NCBI RefSeq assembly: GCF_014851395.1
Contig: NW_024041150.1
Location: 2,418,001 to 2,482,000 of the forward strand
Direction of reading: 5' to 3'
Length of the DNA: 64,000 nucleotides
Source: Micropterus salmoides
Lineage: Eukaryota; Chordata; Actinopteri; Centrarchiformes; Centrarchidae
Part shown: in pieces, positions 61,701 to 64,000 of the stretch
Layout: each line of letters starts with the position of its first letter
Position numbering within the stretch: position 1 is the first letter of the stretch
Translations under genes and position numbers: made by a program
The notes under the pieces: generated by a model
What the model was told of the DNA's origin: nothing
What the model saw: only the letters and a program-made list of their open reading frames with translations
Databases searched by the model: none

Positions 61701-64000
61701 AGAGGAATTTACTTGACCCAAATAAATGTTCATCTATTTCTTTATTGTTGGTAACGTTATCTGTCAGTTTTTTGAATTTGAATTCTGCTTGTAAACACAT
61801 TTTACATTTTTGCTGTTGTTGTTGTTTAGGTGACCTGCTTTGACTAAAAGAGTAAGATTTCATTGTCAATTCATTGGAATTGATTCATTGGATTAGTATC
61901 ACAGTACATAGAAATTCTAGGGAACGATTTGACCCACAAACTATTCTGTTCTATTCTATGCATTACAGTAGATGCTAATGGTTGCAACACATACCACATA
62001 AATGTCCAGGGCTTGATTCCTGGCTGGCGGCCTGTATTGCATGTCCTACCCTTTTCTCTGATAAAGGCTCACTGATGGACCAACTATTTTTCAAAATCAC
62101 ATCGAGCATTGGTATTCTTGCACTGCAATTTCTTGTTAATTATCATCTGACATATACACAGATGACTTATATCTGTGCAACAAAAAGATTCATTTTACTC
62201 ATTCTAATTTCAATTTACTTGAAACTATAATTGGTGAAATGCATAGGGACCATATAATTACAGTATGAGTCCATCAACAAGACATATCAATTTTATTTAC
62301 AATATCTAGTAGACAACAGTACAGCAGAGACCGCCATTCAGTGTCATTACTGCTAAGTTTAGTTGATGTGAAAATGTATGACAGCTAAAATGAGCGATTG
62401 GGCAGGCAGGATCCAGAGCTATGTTAAAATAAGTAGACTATCTGTTGGAAGAATCCATATTTAGAGAGGTTAGGAAAACCAACAAACCCCCACGAAAGAA
62501 ATTTACAAAACAGGGCAGGGTCAATAAAATGACATTATATTCAAGACCCTTTTCAGCTCCTCCACCCGCACACCTACTCCTGTGTTTTCTGTTCAAGCAG
62601 AATGGCACAGGTCACTGAGCGTAGCGTGAGCCCCACAGGAAACCGCGGCGGTCGACTAACCAGACGGGAGCAAGATACCCCCACAGGTTACTGGCACTGA
62701 GCCACAAACACCTCGCAAAATATCACACCGGCTGCTGGCCGTTTGCGTTTATACTTTTCCGCTGACGCACACACGTGTAAATTGTACACATGCATGCTCA
62801 AAGAAACGATGATGACAGAGAGAACACATAAATAACACATAGAAAGAGTATTATGAGAATCGAAGCTGTGCCACCTGAAGGTGATGGAGAGCAGTATTTT
62901 ATTTTGTGTGTGTGCGCGTGCTGGTGTTGCTGTTATTCATAGATTGAGACAAACGTGGTGGAAGGGGTTTTAAGGTCAAAGAAGACAGTAAACAGTGAAG
63001 CTGGCCTACACAAAGTTAAATCACTTGAGGCTGTCAGACAGGACAATTTGCTGAGTGAAATTTACATTTCAGAAGTCTGAATCATGTTATTTTGAAAGAA
63101 AACGACAAGTATTATTATACATGTAATTCAATCCTGTTGACTTGTTATAATAAAGATGGAGATAAAGAAAGAGCCAAACGGAGATGGGAGGAAAAAAAGC
63201 AGTGAAAGAGGCAAAGACAGATGCCTGCTGTCTCTGCCATGTCTCTCTTTGTGTCTGTGTCCATCATGTGAGCGCTCCGCTGTGGTCGCTCACAACTTGT
63301 ACTTCATCCATTATTCACAGCTTCACATTGACTGAGAGCAGGGGACTTATCACCATCCAGCCGGAGGGAGGGAGAGGTGAAAGGGACGTAATGTGCAGTT
63401 GGACCAGTGAAACGCATTAATGTGCATCATGAGTGTGTGTGCAGGTGTTTGTGTGCGAGCATGGCGTCGCCCTTGTGCGTGCTGCAGAGAGCCAGGTGTC
63501 CTGATGTGTGATTCACAATACTCTGCTGTCGTGCCTGTGGAGCATATCCGTTTAAATCAGTGATGTTGACACACAAACACACACATTCACGTACTCCGGA
63601 CAGAGTGCTGCAGGGGCATTTCCTTCCCACTGCTCCCAGTATGCAGTGATAGTGGAAATCCTGTGGTAGCTGAGACCCTGGTGGGCAGTTTGATGTGACA
63701 CTGCAGAGTTGTTTTGACTCACGGCATTACACTCCTGAGGACAAGCTAGAGGACTTGACAAAGAAGTGGGGACTTTTGGTGGGAAGGGACGGTATTTTGG
63801 TTTGTACTAACCAGATCTGTTTTTGAATGTTTTTAATTTTAAGGGTATAAGACATAAAATATGTAGTTACGGCAGTGAAACATACAGCAACATATAATGA
63901 GCAATAAAACTTAAAATGGACTTTGTCTTCAGTTTCACCTAAATCACAAACTAAACTTTTCCTTCTCAGGGGAGACCATTAAACCTACCCAATCCTAACT

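Larger units (their letters stand above)
42175..64000 (+). other. gfra1 intron 3 (incomplete)
   Basis: No exon for domain D2 of gfra1 was found through the end of the window, so the intron exceeds 21.8 kb; GFRA1 introns are long in other vertebrates. It holds the inverted-repeat elements listed separately, several microsatellites and some repeat-free stretches. No other gene on either strand could be supported. Confidence 0.7.

Overview
The window looks like nuclear DNA from a teleost fish, probably a percomorph. The evidence is small exons with GT/AG junctions, many two- to four-base microsatellites, L2/CR1-like LINE remnants, a Tc1-like fragment, many short inverted-repeat elements of types common in fish, and two recognisable vertebrate genes. 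There is no bacterial-style gene organisation and no CRISPR array. No tRNA or rRNA gene was recognised.

Three protein-coding loci can be supported. (1) At 20063-22450 on the + strand lies a small gene of about five exons for a probably secreted, cysteine-rich protein. I do not recognise it by name; it has a weak sushi/CCP resemblance. (2) At 24778-37204 on the - strand lies a complete eight-exon ccdc172 gene. Every junction joins in phase and the product is 258 residues. (3) From 40301 to beyond the window on the + strand lies the 5' part of gfra1 (GDNF family receptor alpha-1): signal-peptide exon, the cysteine-rich D1 exon and the linker exon. More than 21.8 kb of its third intron follows, with no further exon recognised.

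ccdc172 and gfra1 are head-to-head, with about 3.1 kb between their start codons, the arrangement known for GFRA1 and CCDC172 in mammals. The secreted-protein gene and ccdc172 converge tail-to-tail, with about 2.3 kb between them.

Layout: 1-20 kb is gene-poor, with LINE remnants (9.4-9.9, 11.6-12.4, 12.9-13.1 kb) and two well-delimited inverted-repeat elements (5.75-6.33 and 17.8-18.5 kb). 20-22.5 kb is the secreted gene. 23.4-24.1 kb is a repeat cluster. 24.8-37.2 kb is ccdc172, whose introns carry several decayed transposons, most densely at 35.5-36.9 kb. 37.2-40.3 kb is the divergent intergenic region with a tRNA-derived SINE-like repeat. 40.3-64 kb is gfra1, with at least four short inverted-repeat elements in its third intron.

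The three genes show no sign of a shared pathway: a cell-surface neurotrophic co-receptor, a coiled-coil protein linked to sperm flagella in mammals, and an unassigned secreted protein. Their proximity looks like ancestral linkage. No undescribed multi-gene system was seen. The most interesting items are the unassigned secreted gene with its first-junction frame puzzle, the nested transposon block in ccdc172, and several repeat-free stretches that may be conserved regulatory elements.
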